Of a stretch of DNA of 64,000 bases, positions 1 through 11,206 are shown in pieces. The stretch is from Maricaulis parjimensis (GTDB taxonomy: Bacteria > Pseudomonadota > Alphaproteobacteria > Caulobacterales > Maricaulaceae). The notes under the pieces are model-generated. The model did not search any database. It was not told where the DNA came from and was given only the letters and a program-made list of their open reading frames with translations. A program made the translations under genes and the position numbers. The stretch lies in NCBI RefSeq assembly GCF_016817355.1, contig NZ_JADOTT010000001.1, positions 670,072 to 734,071 of the forward strand, written 5' to 3'. How positions within the stretch are numbered: position 1 is the stretch's first letter; each line of letters starts with the position of its first letter.

Positions 1-1102
<1,102 letters not shown>

Positions 1103-1133
1103 GCAGCTTCCGGTCTAACCGGAGCACTGCCTG

Positions 1134-1535
1134 ATGGCTGACAAACTCCATTTCGATCTCGTCTCTCCGGAGCGCCGCCTGTTCGCGGGCGATGTCGACC
1201 AGGTGGTCGTGCCGGGTGAAGAGGGTGATTTCGGCGTCCTGCCGAACCATGCCCCCTTCATGTCCGTCATCCGCCCGGGCGCGATTGCGGTCCTGAATGA
1301 CGGTTCGACCGAGCGCACCTTCATCCATGGCGGTTTCGCCGAGGTGACGCCCGCCGGTCTGACCATCCTCGCCGAAGAAGCCATCGCGGTGGCGGATATC
1401 GACGCTGACAAGCTGGCCCAGGACCTGTCCGACGCCCGCGAAGATGTGGCGACGGCCAAGGACGAAGAAGAGCGCGAGCATGCTGAAGCCCTGGTCGCCA
1501 AGTATGAGGCGATGCAGGCGGTTCTCGCGAACTAG
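1134..1535 (+). CDS. atpC: F1 ATP synthase epsilon subunit
   Basis: This is the epsilon subunit of the F1 central stalk, which couples rotation to catalysis and can inhibit ATP hydrolysis. The 133-residue product has the usual N-terminal beta-sandwich (FDLVSPERRLFAGDVDQVVVPGEEGDFGVLPNHAPF) and a C-terminal helical hairpin ending in AKYEAMQAVLAN. The start is the ATG at 1134, preceded by a GGAG Shine-Dalgarno at 1121. The gene follows atpD at short distance and is the last gene of the operon, since a strong intrinsic terminator begins 27 bases after its stop codon. Confidence 0.97.
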   Translation: MADKLHFDLVSPERRLFAGDVDQVVVPGEEGDFGVLPNHAPFMSVIRPGAIAVLNDGSTERTFIHGGFAEVTPAGLTILAEEAIAVADIDADKLAQDLSDAREDVATAKDEEEREHAEALVAKYEAMQAVLAN

Positions 1536-1561
1536 TCTTTTCGCGATAAATGACACAGAAG

Positions 1562-1595
1562 AGGCCGCTCCTTCGGGGGCGGCCTTTTTGTTTTC
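1562..1595 (+). terminator. Intrinsic terminator of the atp operon
   Basis: A 10-bp stem (aggccgctcc at 1562-1571 with ggggcggcct at 1576-1585, one G-U pair) is closed by a UUCG tetraloop and followed by a T-rich run from 1586. It sits just after atpC and abuts the end of the convergent rppH gene. The minus-strand side lacks a T run, so it mainly serves atpC. Confidence 0.9.
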
Positions 1596-1598
1596 GGG

Positions 1599-2096
1599 TC
1601 AGGCTTTGGCGACGTGTTTGAACGCGTCCACCACCTGCTCATAGACCGCCCGTTTCCAGGGGATGATCAGGCCGGGGATTTCGGCCAGCTCGCCCCAGCG
1701 CCAGGCATCGAATTCGACCTCGGCATGGCTGGCGAGATCGATATCACACTCGCTGCCGTGAAAACGCAGGGCGAACCAGCGTTGTTTCTGGCCCAGATGA
1801 CGCTTTTTGTGGAAGCGCGGGTCCTCGCGGACATCCGGTGGGTAGTCATAGGCGATCCAGCCGGGAATCTCGCCGATGATGTCGACGGCTTTGGCCGGGA
1901 TGCCGGTTTCCTCTTCCAGCTCTCGAAGAGCGGCGGTACGGGCGTCCTCGCCGGCATCGATTCCGCCCTGTGGCAATTGCCAATTCCAGGGTCCAGGCGT
2001 GCCTTCGCGGCGTCCCAGCCAGACCTGGCCGTCCTGATTGAAGAGGGCGATGCCGACATTCGGCCGGTGGTGCGGATACGGGTCTTCACCCGTCAT
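1599..2096 (-). CDS. rppH: RNA pyrophosphohydrolase (Nudix hydrolase)
   Basis: RppH-type Nudix enzyme, 165 residues. The family removes pyrophosphate from 5'-triphosphate RNA and cleaves dinucleoside polyphosphates, which starts 5'-end-dependent mRNA decay. The protein opens with RPNVGIALFNQDGQVWLGRR and carries the Nudix box GGIDAGEDARTAALRELEEE around residues 43-65, with the catalytic REXXEE core. The downstream KKRHLGQKQRWFALRF segment is typical of RppH/IalA. Its ATG overlaps the TGA of the upstream polysaccharide-deacetylase gene (ATGA), so the two are translationally coupled. It is the last gene of the long obgE-to-rppH minus-strand run and converges on the atp terminator. Confidence 0.93.
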   Translation of the reverse strand: MTGEDPYPHHRPNVGIALFNQDGQVWLGRREGTPGPWNWQLPQGGIDAGEDARTAALRELEEETGIPAKAVDIIGEIPGWIAYDYPPDVREDPRFHKKRHLGQKQRWFALRFHGSECDIDLASHAEVEFDAWRWGELAEIPGLIIPWKRAVYEQVVDAFKHVAKA

Positions 2097-3430
2097 CAGT
2101 GGCCACTCGAGGCTGGGGCCGCATGATCATCATCGGCCGACCCAGCGCCATGCTGCGGGCCGACATTGGTGCGGACCGGCGCGCGATTGGGTTCGGCCTG
2201 GCGCGGTTCATGAGCACGGGCTTCTTCGGCCAGGCGCGCTTCAAGACGGCGACGGGCCATGACGGCGGAGGGCGGTGCCAATTGATAGCCGCGCAGGTCC
2301 AGACCGGCCGTCCAGTCGCGGACCTGGTCGACCGTGGCGGGATAGGCAAAGCCGGAACCGAGGGCTGCGCCGTTTTGGAGCGCGAGGGCCTCCAGGGCGA
2401 GCAGGCGCTCATCGATGGCGTCGGGGCTGAGATCCTCGTCCAGGATGCGGTCGGCAATGGCGTATTCCAGATCCGCGGACCGGGCAGCGCCCTCAATGGT
2501 CGAGCGGCGGCCGGCGCCATCATGCAGGAAGGCGACGCCGCGTTGTTCGAGCTGGCCAAACACGTCGCCCAGCGCACCCGGCGAAGCCGAGAAACGGGCG
2601 CCGAGATAATTGGTGACACCGAAATATCCGGTGGCACGGCTGAGCACCCAGGCCAGGCGGCGGGCATTTTCTTCAGCCGATCCGTCGGCCAGCAGGGTGT
2701 GCGGACCCGGATCATTATTGGGATAGTCGAAGGGCTCCATTGGCGCTTCGATCAGGACTTCGTGGCCAGCCGCGCGCGCACGGTTGATCCAGTCCTGCAG
2801 GTCGCGTGTGTAGGGCGCAAAGGAGAGCGCGACTTCCGGCGGCAGCTCATCAATGGCGGCTTGCGTCACGGCGGCGTTCAGACCCATTCCGCCGATCACG
2901 ACGGCGATGGTCGGAGCGCCCGGATCGCCATGGAAGGGTCGGGCATAGGCGCGGGACGGACGGGTTCCGTCCGGCGCGATGCGCGGCAGGGGACCGCCGG
3001 GCCCGGGCTCGGTCAAACCGGCCATGGGCGCGCGGGCCAGCGCGTTTGGATTGGCGGCCGGAACGGGCGGTGTCGTTGCGGCGTGGCGCGCTTCGGCATC
3101 CGCCGGATCAGAGCCTTGGGCCGGTGCCGGGGCTTCAAACCCGTCATGGACGCCGTCCAGGGTGATTTCCTCTTCGGCTTCCGGCTCCAGGAAGCGGATG
3201 GGCGCGCCCGCGGTTTCATGGCCCGCCGTTTCGCCGTGACCGGCCTCGGCGGTGATTACCGGGGCCGGATCGAACCGGCCGCTCGCGGTTGGAAGCTGTG
3301 TATTGGGCTCGCCAAACAGGGCAATTCCACCGATGGCCAGAGCAAGCAGGCCCGCAGTGGCGATCCCGGCAATCAGCGGGGCGCGCACAGTCAGCAGGGG
3401 CTGGGCGTGTCGAAGAACGGCGGTCGGCAT
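2096..3430 (-). CDS. Divergent polysaccharide deacetylase family protein
   Basis: Membrane-anchored protein of the divergent polysaccharide deacetylase family (the old YibQ/DUF610 group). A short basic N-terminus is followed by a transmembrane segment (APLIAGIATAGLLALAIGGIALFG), a long Pro/Ala/Glu-rich periplasmic linker, and the NodB-like fold from TIAVVIGGMGLN through EVALSFAPY, EVLIEAPMEPFDYP and GVAFLHDGAGR to a final Ala/Arg-rich tail. These family members usually lack the full catalytic metal triad and their substrate is unclear. The genes ctpA and envC lie immediately upstream, which supports a cell-envelope role. I prefer the ATG at 3430 (444 aa). A GTG at 3490 would add 20 residues but reads through a perfect inverted repeat at 3462-3482 that looks intercistronic. 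Confidence 0.85.
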   Translation of the reverse strand: MPTAVLRHAQPLLTVRAPLIAGIATAGLLALAIGGIALFGEPNTQLPTASGRFDPAPVITAEAGHGETAGHETAGAPIRFLEPEAEEEITLDGVHDGFEAPAPAQGSDPADAEARHAATTPPVPAANPNALARAPMAGLTEPGPGGPLPRIAPDGTRPSRAYARPFHGDPGAPTIAVVIGGMGLNAAVTQAAIDELPPEVALSFAPYTRDLQDWINRARAAGHEVLIEAPMEPFDYPNNDPGPHTLLADGSAEENARRLAWVLSRATGYFGVTNYLGARFSASPGALGDVFGQLEQRGVAFLHDGAGRRSTIEGAARSADLEYAIADRILDEDLSPDAIDERLLALEALALQNGAALGSGFAYPATVDQVRDWTAGLDLRGYQLAPPSAVMARRRLEARLAEEARAHEPRQAEPNRAPVRTNVGPQHGAGSADDDHAAPASSGH

Positions 3431-3461
3431 CGCGGCAAAGCCTGAACGGGTTGGCGTGTTG

Positions 3462-3482
3462 GTGTGTCCGAAGCGGACACAC
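3462..3482. repeat. Perfect 9-bp inverted repeat upstream of the deacetylase gene
   Basis: GTGTGTCCG and its exact complement CGGACACAC are separated by three bases. The repeat lies in the gap between ctpA (stop at 3550) and the preferred deacetylase start at 3430. No T run follows on the minus strand. It could be an mRNA-processing or stabilising hairpin, or an operator; the sequence does not decide. Confidence 0.6.
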
Positions 3483-3549
3483 CCTCTCACCCCCCAGCAT
3501 GCCGGAGTGCCTGAAAGAAACGGTTAACGCCGTTTGGTGATTTGTCGCC

Positions 3550-4863
3550 TTACTGCAGGGCGGCCTGCTGGCTTTCCATCATCGAGCGGAGGATCTCCTT
3601 GGCGCGGCTGAGCTGGTAGTCCTCATCCTCGGCCCAGTCGGCCGGCGGCTGTTCCACAGCGGCAATATCGGTTTCCTCACGATGGGCGCCGTTTTCATTC
3701 TCAAGGGCGCCGGGAAGATCGGCCTCCGACGAGATTTGCGGAGCGCTGTGTTCCGGATCTTCATCCTCCAGAGCCCAGGAGGAAATCTGGATGTCCGGAA
3801 TGATGCCGGTTGCCTGGATGGAGCGGCCTGCCGGCGTGTAGTACCGGCCCGTTGTCAGGCGCAGGGCGCCGTCACGGCCGCCACGCAGCGGGATGATGGT
3901 CTGGACCGAACCCTTGCCGAAGCTCGTCATGCCGATCAGCTCGGCACGTTCGCGGTCCTGCAGGGCACCGGCGACAATCTCGGCCGCGCTCGCGGACCCT
4001 TCATTGATCAGCACCACGATCGGGGCGCCATTCAGGCGGTCACCCGGGCGCGCATTATAGCGTTGGGTTTCGCGCGGATCGCGGGTGCGGGTGGAAACCA
4101 CTTCGCCACCGTCCAGGAAGACATCGGTGACGCCAATGGCCTGGTCCAGCAGACCGCCCGGATTATAGCGCATGTCGATGATCAGGCCCGGCAGTTCCGC
4201 GCCGTATTCGTTTTGCAGCTCGGTCAGGCCCTCATGCACCATTTCCGTCGTGCGTTCATTGAAGCCGGCAATGCGCATGTAAGGCACGCCGTCCTCGATG
4301 CGCGTGGCCACCGTGCGCAGCGGGATCGTGTCGCGCACCAGGGTGACGTCGAACGGATCATCGCCTTCGCGGGAAATCGTGATGGTGACCGGTTCTCCGA
4401 CGGCACCGCGCATCATTTCGACGGCTTCATCCACCGAGACGCCGATAATGCTGTCGCCATCAACGGCAATGATGCGGTCATTGGTTCGCAGGCCGGCGCG
4501 TTCGGCCGGGGTTTCGCTGATCGGCGAGACCACGGTGATGAAATCATCGCGGCGGGTCACTTCCATGCCCAGACCGCCATACTCGCCGCGCGTCGAGACG
4601 CGCAGGTCTTCGTAACTGTCCGGACTGTGATAGGTCGAGTGCGGATCAAGCGAGGTCAGCATGCCTTCGATTGCGGCTTCGATCAGCTCGGCCTGGTCGG
4701 TATCGGACACATAGTCCGCCTCGATCCGGCTGAGGACATCCCCGAAGAGTTCCAGCTGGCGGAAGGTTTCCGTCCGGTCTTCCTGGCTACCCTCGGCAGA
4801 CACCGCAATGGCCACGGCGCCGACAGCAAAGGCAACCATGGAAGCGAAGACATTGATACGCAT
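3550..4863 (-). CDS. ctpA: Carboxy-terminal processing serine protease, S41 family
   Basis: Periplasmic tail-specific protease of the S41 family, which trims or degrades envelope proteins from their C-termini. The start at 4863 gives MRINVFASMVAFAVGAVAIAVSA, a signal peptide or anchor, and 437 residues in all. Then come an N-terminal helical segment, a PDZ domain (GGLGMEVTRRDDFITVVSPI to about TITISREG) and the protease core. The serine lies in NEGSASAAEIVAGALQDR and the lysine in GMTSFGKGSVQ, which is the Ser-Lys dyad. The TGRYYTPAGRSIQ strand follows. A longer reading from 5007 would overlap envC by more than 100 bases. The chosen start has AAAGGA about 12 bases upstream and begins 31 bases after envC stops. 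Co-transcription with envC is common in Alphaproteobacteria. Confidence 0.93.
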   Translation of the reverse strand: MRINVFASMVAFAVGAVAIAVSAEGSQEDRTETFRQLELFGDVLSRIEADYVSDTDQAELIEAAIEGMLTSLDPHSTYHSPDSYEDLRVSTRGEYGGLGMEVTRRDDFITVVSPISETPAERAGLRTNDRIIAVDGDSIIGVSVDEAVEMMRGAVGEPVTITISREGDDPFDVTLVRDTIPLRTVATRIEDGVPYMRIAGFNERTTEMVHEGLTELQNEYGAELPGLIIDMRYNPGGLLDQAIGVTDVFLDGGEVVSTRTRDPRETQRYNARPGDRLNGAPIVVLINEGSASAAEIVAGALQDRERAELIGMTSFGKGSVQTIIPLRGGRDGALRLTTGRYYTPAGRSIQATGIIPDIQISSWALEDEDPEHSAPQISSEADLPGALENENGAHREETDIAAVEQPPADWAEDEDYQLSRAKEILRSMMESQQAALQ

Positions 4864-4894
4864 GCGTACTCGCGTCCTTTGAGCGCGATAATCC

Positions 4895-6115
4895 TTAACC
4901 GGCCTCTGCGCCTGTCCGGATCCAAGGGGCCGGATCGATCGCATCACCGTCTCGTCGCAGTTCCAGATACAAATCTGGTGCCGGTTGAGACTGATCCGGC
5001 ATGGCACCGACAGGTTCCCCTGCCAAAACGCTCTGGCCGACGGAGGCGTAGGTCACCGCCATGCCTGCCAGCACGATATAGTAGTCATCCCCGACATTCA
5101 GTATCAAGAGACCGCCGTACGTGTTGAACGGTCCCGCAAACTCCACGCGGGCATCGAAAGGTGAGACTACCTGCGCTCTAGGCCGTGTCCGAATGAAAAT
5201 TCCGTCAGACCGTGTGCCATCTTCGGCCACATGCCCGAAACGCCGCGTGATCTCACCGCTGGCCGGTGATTGAAGTCGGCCCCGCGCATCAGCAAAGCGC
5301 AGTGTCTGCAAGGGTGCCGAGGGCGCCCGGGCCGCCACCATTTCCCGCGGGGGCCGCATACGCGGTGCCGGAATGGCGTCGGAGATTTCCAGCCGTCGCG
5401 GATTCAGATTGGGCTGGACCTCGGCCATGCGGGACAATTCCCCGATCAGGCTGCGAATGGACCGGGCCCGTTGACCTGCTGACCAGGCGACCTCGAGCAA
5501 TTCCACCGCTTCATTGCGGCGGCGCGCCTCCAGCGCCCGGCGTTCTGCAATCAGGACTTCCAGCTCCAGGCGCTGGGCGGCAAGTGTGTCTTCCGTGGCG
5601 GCCAGGCGGGTCTGTTCCGATTCAATGTCGGCGCGGACAGCGCGCAAATGCTCCAGCTCGATCGCCAGCGCGTCGGCGCGTTCACGCAGGGCCGGGGCGA
5701 CATCCGCCATCAGGCTGGCGGCGCGGGCCGCATCGGCGGCATCGCCGGGAGCGGCGAGAATGGCCGGCGGGGCCTGGCTTTCGATCCGCTGGATGGCGGC
5801 CAGAAGCGCAATTAGCGCTTCGCGGTCCTCGCTGAGGCGCGCCACGAGCACGCTTTCCTCGGCTTCCAGCTCGGACAGGCGCTGTTCGGTTTGCAGGGCG
5901 GCGTTTTCGCTGTCACCGACCCGCTGACCCAGATCGACGAGCTGGCGCTGCATGAGAGCAATCTCACGGGCCATGTCCTCGGCCTGGCGGCGAATGGCGG
6001 CGGCGCGTTCCTCAGCCTGTTGTTCTTCCTGTTCCAGTCGCGCGGCCTCTTCCGGATCCGGGGGCGGAGTCGGCTGGGTCTGGACCAGCAGGAGGGCAGC
6101 GAACAGGCTGAGCAT
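4895..6115 (-). CDS. EnvC-like murein hydrolase activator (coiled coil + LytM domain)
   Basis: A 406-residue exported protein. A short hydrophobic leader (MLSLFAALLLVQTQ) is followed by a long Glu/Arg/Ala-rich coiled coil (about residues 20-225) and a C-terminal M23/LytM-like domain from RLQSPASGEITRRFG to the end. EnvC-family proteins switch on cell-wall amidases at the septum. The LytM domain looks catalytically dead: where zinc peptidases have the first His and Asp this one reads GHVAEDGTRSDGIFI, and the distal HxH is replaced by LYLELRRDG. That fits an activator rather than a hydrolase. It sits between rlmH (31-base gap) and ctpA. An NlpD-like role cannot be excluded. Confidence 0.85.
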   Translation of the reverse strand: MLSLFAALLLVQTQPTPPPDPEEAARLEQEEQQAEERAAAIRRQAEDMAREIALMQRQLVDLGQRVGDSENAALQTEQRLSELEAEESVLVARLSEDREALIALLAAIQRIESQAPPAILAAPGDAADAARAASLMADVAPALRERADALAIELEHLRAVRADIESEQTRLAATEDTLAAQRLELEVLIAERRALEARRRNEAVELLEVAWSAGQRARSIRSLIGELSRMAEVQPNLNPRRLEISDAIPAPRMRPPREMVAARAPSAPLQTLRFADARGRLQSPASGEITRRFGHVAEDGTRSDGIFIRTRPRAQVVSPFDARVEFAGPFNTYGGLLILNVGDDYYIVLAGMAVTYASVGQSVLAGEPVGAMPDQSQPAPDLYLELRRDGDAIDPAPWIRTGAEAG

Positions 6116-6146
6116 GAAATCAGGCTAGTGCGGGGCCGGTTAACGC

Positions 6147-6617
6147 TCAATCACGATGATAGGGCGCGCCTGCCAAAATCGAGACGCCGCGATAGAGCTG
6201 TTCGGCCAGCATGACGCGGACGAGTTTGTGCGGCCATACGGCCGGCCCGAAGGCGAGCATGAGATCGGGTTGAGGCAGGACGCTGCGATCATGGCCGTCA
6301 GCCCCACCAATGCAGAAAACCGCCTCGCGGGCACCCTCATCGCGCCAGCGTTCCAGCTGGCTGGCGAGCTGGCGCGAGGACAGGGCCTTACCGCGTTCAT
6401 CGAGCAGGACCAGCTTGGCACCCGGCTCCAGGGTCTGAGCGAGGGCGCGGCTTTCATCGCTGGATGTCTTGAGGGCGCGATTGTCGATCTCGGTCTCGCT
6501 GAGCGGGCCCAGGCCGATGGGACGGCCCGTGGCGGTACAGCGATCCATATAAGTGTCGACCAGCTCACGCTCGGGGCCGGACTTGATCCGGCTGAGCGCG
6601 GCGATACGCAGTTTCAC
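6147..6617 (-). CDS. rlmH: 23S rRNA (pseudouridine1915-N3)-methyltransferase
   Basis: SPOUT methyltransferase that methylates pseudouridine 1915 in helix 69 of 23S rRNA, using SAM. From the GTG at 6617 the product is 156 residues, matching the usual 155. It starts KLRIAALSRIKSGPERELVDTYMDR and shows the knot motifs LVLLDERGKALSS, AVFCIGGADGH and the C-terminal EQLYRGVSILAGAPYHRD. A longer in-frame reading from 6740 would run deep into rsfS, so the GTG 22 bases after the rsfS stop is preferred. The rsfS-rlmH order is standard for the group. Confidence 0.95.
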   Translation of the reverse strand: MKLRIAALSRIKSGPERELVDTYMDRCTATGRPIGLGPLSETEIDNRALKTSSDESRALAQTLEPGAKLVLLDERGKALSSRQLASQLERWRDEGAREAVFCIGGADGHDRSVLPQPDLMLAFGPAVWPHKLVRVMLAEQLYRGVSILAGAPYHRD

Positions 6618-6639
6618 AGGTCCGGTCCGGAAGCGGGCG

Positions 6640-7071
6640 TCAGGACGCCGTGGCTTCCGGTTCGACCGACCACATCTTTTCCAGATTGTAGAAAGTGCGG
6701 ACTTCCGGGCGGAACAGGTGGACGATGACGTCACCGGCATCGATCAATACCCAGTCACAGGTCTGCATGCCTTCCACACGGGCCTTGCCGGACCCGTTTT
6801 CCTTGAGCTTGCGCACAAGATGATCGGCCAGCGCGTTGACGTGCCGGGCCGACCGCCCGGAGGCGACGATCATGATATCGGTGACGGATGATTTGCCGCG
6901 AAGATCAATCGCGACGATGTCTTCGGCCTTGTCGTCTTCCAGTGAATCGAGAACCAGGGCTTCCAGTTCTTCGACATGTGTATCATCACCGGTGACGCGA
7001 ACGGCGGCGGCCGACTCCTGCTCCTTGCGGGGCGATAATTCCGTAGACAGGGCTGGTGTCCTCTCTGACAT
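6640..7071 (-). CDS. rsfS: Ribosomal silencing factor RsfS
   Basis: RsfS (Iojap family) binds ribosomal protein L14 and blocks joining of the ribosomal subunits when nutrients are scarce. The 143-residue product has a poorly conserved N-terminal extension of about 30 residues. The family domain follows: LVLDSLEDDKAEDIVAIDLRGKSS, then TDIMIVASGRSARHVNALADHLVRKLKE, and DWVLIDAGDVIVHLFRPEVRTFYNLEKMW at the end. The ATG at 7071 is chosen over an upstream TTG. The gene lies between nadD and rlmH, its usual neighbours. Confidence 0.95.
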   Translation of the reverse strand: MSERTPALSTELSPRKEQESAAAVRVTGDDTHVEELEALVLDSLEDDKAEDIVAIDLRGKSSVTDIMIVASGRSARHVNALADHLVRKLKENGSGKARVEGMQTCDWVLIDAGDVIVHLFRPEVRTFYNLEKMWSVEPEATAS

Positions 7072-7123
7072 CCAAAACAATAAACAAGCTATAGCACGCT
7101 TTGCCGCATCCGACGAGACGTGT

Positions 7124-7736
7124 TCAGCGGCTTTGCCGCTGGGTGCGCCGAATATCGGATGAGGCGTGCGGATGAAGCCGTGCTGTCAGATAGGTCCAGG
7201 CCGGAGCCTCGAGCTCGGGCAGGATGGCGGCTTCGCTCTCGGGAATGCGGGAATGGGCGAAATAGCGGGCAGCCGGAGAGAGGCGGGCTCGTACGGCATC
7301 GGTGGGCCGTGCAATAACGGCGACCGGATAGGCGGCAAACACCCCTTGCCAATGGGCCCAGCGATGAATGCTGGCCAGATTGTCCGCTCCCATCAGCCAG
7401 ACGAATTTCACGCCTGGCTTGTGCGTTTTAAAATGGTGAAGCAGATCGATGGTCCGTGTCGTCCCGATGCGGGCTTCGATATCCGAGACGACCATGCCCG
7501 GCTCTCGAGCCAGATCGGCCACCAGGCTCATCCGGCGTTCCAGATCACTGGCTCGGCGCGGCTTGAGCGGGTTCTGCGGCGAGACCAGCCACCAGACCCG
7601 GTCCAATTGCAGCCGGCGCATCGCGGTCCGGGCGGCGTGCAAATGCCCGGCATGGGGCGGGTCGAATGTCCCGCCGAGAAGGCCGACCCGCAGACCGGCC
7701 GACAGGGATTCCGAACGCAGGGCTGATGATACGAAC

Positions 7737-7744
<8 letters not shown>
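7124..7744 (-). CDS. nadD: Nicotinate-nucleotide adenylyltransferase
   Basis: NadD transfers AMP from ATP to nicotinate mononucleotide, giving deamido-NAD in NAD biosynthesis. The nucleotidyltransferase signature GLLGGTFDPPHAGHLHAA lies near the N-terminus. VSPQNPLKP and FVWLMGADNLASIHRWAHW follow, and the C-terminal STxxR-like segment reads SDIRRTQR. The ATG at 7744 makes an 8-base overlap with the end of proB (206 aa). Another ATG at 7765 would extend the overlap and is less likely. It is part of the obgE-proB-nadD-rsfS-rlmH operon. Confidence 0.94.
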
Positions 7745-10166
<2,422 letters not shown>

Positions 10167-11105
10167 ATGACCAAACGGCCTTCCAAGAAAACAGGCATGC
10201 TGGAAGTGCGGGTGTCTCCGGAGGAGAAGACCGCCTTTCTGGACGCGTGCCGGAGGGCCGGGCGGTCGGCGAGCGCCGTCATTCGTGATGCGATGCGCGC
10301 CTATTCCCAGTTCGGGCCGATGGCGCGCCTGCCAGGGAGTCCGATCATGATTGCATCTGCTTTTTCCGGCGCCGCTCTTGGTGCCTGGGCCTTGATGGCC
10401 CTTGTTCAACCCGTTTCCACGACCGACACGCAGCCCCTTTTCGGGATGCAGGATTTTGTCCGCTTTGACGGCAATGCGGACCGGAGGCTGACCCGGTCTG
10501 AATACTTTGCCGCAGACGGATCTGCCCGATCCGTCCTGATGGCTGAAGGTTTCGGCGCGTCCTGGGGGGCGCTTTCAACCTCGGTGTTCCATGGCACCGG
10601 GCTGGACATCTACCGCTTCCGTCAGGCGCCCGAGACGATTTCCCAGGCTTGCTGGGATGCGGTTGAAGCGACCCGCCGGGCTATTCAGGTTCATACGTTT
10701 GACGGCTGGGACGAAAATGGTGACGGCTTGGTCAGCGCCCGGGAGTTCAGCGAAGTCCGCCGTGCCGGGCATGTCGCTATGTTTGAAACCATGGACCGTG
10801 ACCAGGATGGCGTCGTGACGCGTGCGGATTATACGGTGCCGCAGACCCCGGCGATGACGGCCCGCATGATGGCTGTCTCCGAAGCTGCTGGCACCCGTCC
10901 CGTCCTGTCCGATACGGCCTGCCAGGCGGAACGCGCACTTGCGCCCGTCGAGCGCGTTTCGGATCCGGTGCGGGATACTGGGTCTGTTCTGGCGCAGCGC
11001 GCCCGGTCCGCCTCGCCGCAGGAACGGACATTCGTCCTCTTCGATCTGGACCTGAATGGCGCGATTACCTCGGAAGAGTTTCTTGGGGTCGTGGCCGGCT
11101 GGTAG
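10167..11105 (+). CDS. Putative membrane-tethered RHH protein with EF-hands, copy 1
   Basis: I do not recognise this 312-residue architecture from any named family. Residues 11-48 read as a CopG/Arc-like ribbon-helix-helix: strand LEVRVSP, then EEKTAFLDACRRAG and SASAVIRDAMRAYSQ. A single hydrophobic segment follows (about 59-81). The rest contains EF-hand loops: a degenerate one starting at D101, and canonical loops at 182-194 (DENGDGLVSAREF), 210-222 (DRDQDGVVTRADY) and 293-305 (DLDLNGAITSEEF). The basic N-terminus suggests that the RHH part is cytoplasmic and the EF-hands periplasmic. A paralogue follows directly. Role inferred only: a Ca2+-responsive, membrane-bound DNA-binding protein, or an RHH fold used just for dimerisation. 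The Shine-Dalgarno is weak. Confidence 0.75.
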   Translation: MTKRPSKKTGMLEVRVSPEEKTAFLDACRRAGRSASAVIRDAMRAYSQFGPMARLPGSPIMIASAFSGAALGAWALMALVQPVSTTDTQPLFGMQDFVRFDGNADRRLTRSEYFAADGSARSVLMAEGFGASWGALSTSVFHGTGLDIYRFRQAPETISQACWDAVEATRRAIQVHTFDGWDENGDGLVSAREFSEVRRAGHVAMFETMDRDQDGVVTRADYTVPQTPAMTARMMAVSEAAGTRPVLSDTACQAERALAPVERVSDPVRDTGSVLAQRARSASPQERTFVLFDLDLNGAITSEEFLGVVAGW

Positions 11106-11127
11106 GCATCAAACGGCTGACTTTTCA

Positions 11128-11169
11128 GTGCCCGGACACGATTTCTCTAGGCCCGGGCACGCTTTTTCT
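11128..11169 (+). terminator. Intrinsic terminator between the two RHH/EF-hand genes
   Basis: Perfect 8-bp stem, GTGCCCGG (11128-11135) with CCGGGCAC (11153-11160), a 17-base loop and GCTTTTT directly after. It should end the first paralogue's transcript, so the second gene either has its own promoter in the remaining short gap or depends on read-through. Confidence 0.8.
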
Positions 11170-11206
11170 GGTGCAATCACGGGGTGTGGACACTCTAGGG
11201 GCACGC

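Noticed and set aside
2099-3445. 448-codon plus-strand frame opposite the deacetylase gene
   Set aside because: Shadow of the minus-strand gene, which has a signal anchor and family motifs.
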